Of a stretch of 5,538 nt of DNA, positions 4,227-5,538 are shown piece by piece. The notes below the pieces were generated by a model. That model was given only the letters and a program-made list of their open reading frames with translations, had not been told where the DNA came from and searched no databases. The translations under genes were made by a program, and so were the position numbers. This DNA is from JdFR-22 sp046537735 (GTDB lineage Archaea > Halobacteriota > Archaeoglobi > Archaeoglobales > Archaeoglobaceae). Position 1 is the stretch's first letter, and each line of letters opens with the position of its first letter. Location of the stretch: NCBI GenBank assembly GCA_046537735.1, contig JBKHKH010000134.1:1-5538 (forward strand), in the 5' to 3' direction.

Positions 4227-4616
4227 ATGCCGGAAAGAAGTAAGGACTGGATAGATCAGGCGAAACGAGATCTAAAGGTTGCTGAAGGAATGATGAAAGC
4301 TGAAGCTTTTGAGTGGACCTGTTTCATAGCTCAACAGGCCGCTGAAAAATCTGTGAAGTCTGTATTTCAAAAGCTAAGTGCAACAGCTTGGGGGCATTCG
4401 GTTTTTGATCTATTGAGAGTAATCTCGAAGAAATTTACAGTAGATGAGGAGCTTTTAAATTGTGCTAGAAACCTGGATAAGTTCTATATCCCCACAAGGT
4501 ATCCGGATAGTTTTGAATCTGGAAGTCCTTACGAGTATTTTACCAGGAGGGATGCGGAGGATGCACTCCTTTGTAGTAGAAGAATCATTGAATTCTGTGA
4601 AGGTCTTCTGGCTTGA
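4227..4616 (+). CDS. HEPN-domain protein, probable toxin of a HEPN-MNT pair
   Basis: This 129-residue, all-helical protein begins SKDWIDQAKRDLKVAEGMMK and has the family motifs FIAQQAAEKSVKSVF (33-47), WGHSVFDLL (55-63) and RNLDKFYIPTRYPD (81-94). These place it in the COG2250-type HEPN group. HEPN toxins are RNases or other nucleic-acid-acting proteins kept inactive by their nucleotidyltransferase partner, in studied cases by adding AMP groups to a Tyr. No classical R-x4-6-H is present in the 81-94 region: R81 is followed by Y87. Y87 or Y92 could be modification sites (inference). The ATG at 4227 has GGTGA three bases upstream. The stop overlaps the partner's GTG by 20 bases. The gene is intact and of normal length. 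Confidence 0.85.
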   Translation: MPERSKDWIDQAKRDLKVAEGMMKAEAFEWTCFIAQQAAEKSVKSVFQKLSATAWGHSVFDLLRVISKKFTVDEELLNCARNLDKFYIPTRYPDSFESGSPYEYFTRRDAEDALLCSRRIIEFCEGLLA

Positions 4617-4923
4617 CCAGAAGAAATTGATCGAGAAGCTATTTGAGGTCTCAAGAGAGGTGGGTAGGAAGGAGGAGAATGTGTTGAAGATCATCCTCTT
4701 TGGCTCTCTGGCGGAGAGGAGGGCTGTTCCTGGCAGTGATGCGGATATTTTGATCATCTTGAGGGATGATCATAGGCCGTTCATGGAAAGGATTGCTGAA
4801 TGGATGGAGAAGTTCTCCATAGAGTTCCCCGTAGAAGTGTTCCCATACACTCAAAATGAGATTAACAATCCGATGGTCAAGGAAGCTATAAAGAGTGGTG
4901 TTACCCTGTTTGAGCGTGAATGA
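4597..4923 (+). CDS. MNT-type nucleotidyltransferase antitoxin of the HEPN-MNT pair
   Basis: This 108-residue minimal nucleotidyltransferase has the motif G36-S37 and D48-x-D50 in GSLAERRAVPGSDADILI and a likely third carboxylate E80 in PVEVFPYT. These residues bind Mg2+-NTP. Proteins of this type transfer AMP to the paired HEPN toxin and so silence it. I chose GTG at 4597 (MKVFWLDQKK) because homologues begin with this KVFWLDxKK pattern. An in-frame ATG at 4561 and the frame's open stretch back to 4462 lie inside the HEPN gene and read as non-homologous sequence. The 20-base overlap with HEPN implies coupled translation. All catalytic residues are present, so the pair is probably active. Confidence 0.85.
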   Translation: MKVFWLDQKKLIEKLFEVSREVGRKEENVLKIILFGSLAERRAVPGSDADILIILRDDHRPFMERIAEWMEKFSIEFPVEVFPYTQNEINNPMVKEAIKSGVTLFERE

Positions 4924-4985
4924 GAATACTTGTTTCCTCTAAAATCAACTTTTGAGTAGGAAGAGGTATTGAGGATAGATGATGA

Positions 4986-5045
4986 ACTCAAGGAAAAAGC
5001 CTGGAAGAAATCACTGAAAATTTAAAGGAAAAATATTTGAAGTAG
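4986..5045 (+). pseudogene. Possible HicB-like antitoxin fragment
   Basis: A short open stretch reads TQGKSLEEITENLKE and ends KYLK-TAG at 5043-5045. The pattern xxQGKTLEEAxENIKEA is the hallmark of HicB antitoxins just after their PxLPGC segment. The preceding part of HicB is not visible: in frame, two TGA codons come immediately before. It is either a decayed HicB remnant or chance. The frame is the same as that of the acylphosphatase-like domain that follows. The rest of 4924-4985 shows no gene. Confidence 0.35.
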
Positions 5046-5276
5046 GCTCATGGGATTGGGTACAGGGTATTTCTAACCAGTATTGTTCTGGAATACCGTA
5101 TAGATAATTTTTCAGCTTTTAATCTTACAAGAAATGGTGAACAGGCTGTCATTTGTTTATTAGATGCTCTCGATGATCTAGTTGAGGAGTTCAAGGAAAG
5201 AATAAAAACTGAGAGACCGGAGAGAGCTATAGTCGAGTCTATCGAGCTCGAAGATTATGTTCACCGTATAGGAGAA
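5046..5276 (+). pseudogene. Acylphosphatase-like domain without start or C-terminus
   Basis: The frame reads AHGIGYRVFLTSIVLEYRID, NFSAFNLTRNGEQAVICLLD, and later VESIELEDYVHRIGE. This follows the acylphosphatase fold: the GxGYR loop with the catalytic Arg, then the strand with the catalytic Asn (AFN), then RNGEQAVI in place of the usual xDGxVE, and a helix. Acylphosphatases hydrolyse carboxyl-phosphate bonds; related domains in archaea occur as stand-alone proteins of uncertain role. No ATG, GTG or TTG lies in frame before the GIGYR loop, and TAG at 5043-5045 directly precedes it, so the gene lacks its first strand and start. Similarity ends near 5276. The frame stays open to TGA at 5451-5453, but that part is antisense to the genes at 5303-5538. 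Family fairly confident, function lost. Confidence 0.65.
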
Positions 5277-5302
5277 GGAAAAAGAAGCTCTTTATATCTA
5301 TT

Positions 5303-5380
5303 CTACTCTTGGCCACGGTCCATAAATTTCTCTATACTCTGGATATCTCTTGTCCTTATTATCTCAGTTCTCATTTTCAT
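5303..5380 (-). pseudogene. Stub of a DUF86/HepT-like HEPN toxin gene
   Basis: One base after the stop of the upstream nucleotidyltransferase, an ATG at 5378-5380 (second ATG 5372-5374) opens MRTEIIRTRDIQSIEKFM and stops at 5303-5305 after 25 codons. HepT-like DUF86 proteins often begin MRxEVIRxRxxEIxESI and directly follow their nucleotidyltransferase partner, so position and N-terminus agree. A normal member has ~110-140 residues; nothing of the rest (including the RX4HXY motif) is visible before the acylphosphatase remnant begins on the other strand. The gene is truncated. Some uncertainty remains because only the start can be compared. Confidence 0.45.
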
Positions 5381-5381
5381 T

Positions 5382-5538
5382 TTATTCTATTGCTTTTTCT
5401 CCGATGTAATCATAGAATCTGGGTTTGAATTCCTCAAAATCCTTTATAGTTGAATTTGCAGTCTCATACAAAAACCTGGAGTCCCTGCAGTAGATGACTT
5501 CTCCTTTTAACACCTCTTTTCTTACGTAGAGGGGAAGC
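5382..5538 (-). CDS. C-terminal end of an MNT-type nucleotidyltransferase (5' end outside window)
   Basis: Fifty-one codons are visible on the minus strand: LPLYVRKEVLKGEVIYCRDS, RFLYETANSTIKDFEEFKPR and FYDYIGEKAIE, stop at 5382-5384. The pattern LPLxLRxxVLxxGxxIYCRDxxxLYExxxxTxxxFxDFKPxxxxY is the usual end of archaeal nucleotidyltransferases that pair with DUF86/HepT HEPN proteins. The catalytic GS and DxD motifs would lie beyond the window. The frame is open to the edge. It is followed after one base by the HEPN stub, confirming an MNT-HEPN order opposite to that of the pair at 4227-4923. Confidence 0.7.
   Translation of the reverse strand, partial: LPLYVRKEVLKGEVIYCRDSRFLYETANSTIKDFEEFKPRFYDYIGEKAIE

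Noticed and set aside
4462..4596. ATG at 4462 as the start of the MNT gene
   Set aside because: The added residues lie within the HEPN coding sequence and do not resemble the family; GTG at 4597 gives the expected MKVFWLDQKK.
5277..5453. Membrane segment in the frame continuing from the acylphosphatase (ILWISLVLIISVLIFILFYC)
   Set aside because: This is the antisense of the minus-strand nucleotidyltransferase and HEPN stub, whose reading matches known family patterns.

Overview
The window looks like an accessory region of an anaerobic archaeon. The support is indirect: a NiFe-hydrogenase large-subunit C-terminus, archaeal-type T-run termination and TATA-like promoters, short GTG/TTG-started genes, and gene families (VapBC, HEPN/MNT, DUF4258 with a YgiT-type zinc finger, a DUF234-type AAA ATPase) that are common in methanogens, methane-oxidising archaea and Archaeoglobi. 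The lineage cannot be fixed from the sequence. The DNA is AT-leaning throughout. There is no tRNA, rRNA, CRISPR array or recognisable insertion sequence.

Layout, left to right. (1) 2-460 is the 3' end of a NiFe-hydrogenase large-subunit gene, closed by a T-rich terminator at 461-479. (2) 617-1316 holds a winged-helix/nucleotidyltransferase gene overlapping the remnant of a HEPN partner. (3) 1531-1854 is a chain of broken pieces: a DUF4258 toxin-like gene broken by a 5-bp duplication, joined to the tail of a VapB-like antitoxin, followed by only the first 14 codons of a VapC. (4) 1969-2551 is a vapBC pair in which vapC carries a frameshift just after its first catalytic Asp. (5) 2599-2840 is a decayed YgiT-type zinc-finger antitoxin. 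(6) 2964-3544 on the minus strand is an apparently intact DUF4258 / YgiT-type pair. (7) 3640-4116 is a second YgiT remnant spliced onto the C-terminal part of a DUF234-family AAA ATPase with its own frameshift and nonsense codon. (8) 4227-4923 is an apparently intact HEPN-MNT pair. (9) 4986-5276 holds a HicB-like fragment followed by an acylphosphatase-like domain with no start codon. (10) 5303-5538 on the minus strand has the C-terminus of a second nucleotidyltransferase and the stub of a DUF86/HepT-like HEPN gene.

Overall, about 5 kb next to a hydrogenase gene has collected pieces of roughly eight to nine toxin-antitoxin modules. Only two complete pairs (2964-3544 and 4227-4923) look functional, and the HTH-nucleotidyltransferase at 617-1174 may survive alone. 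Most of the other pieces are recognisable only after correcting frameshifts or reading through stops. I see no clearly new complete system. The noteworthy signal is the density and mosaic structure of this toxin-antitoxin graveyard, including junctions where unrelated modules are joined.
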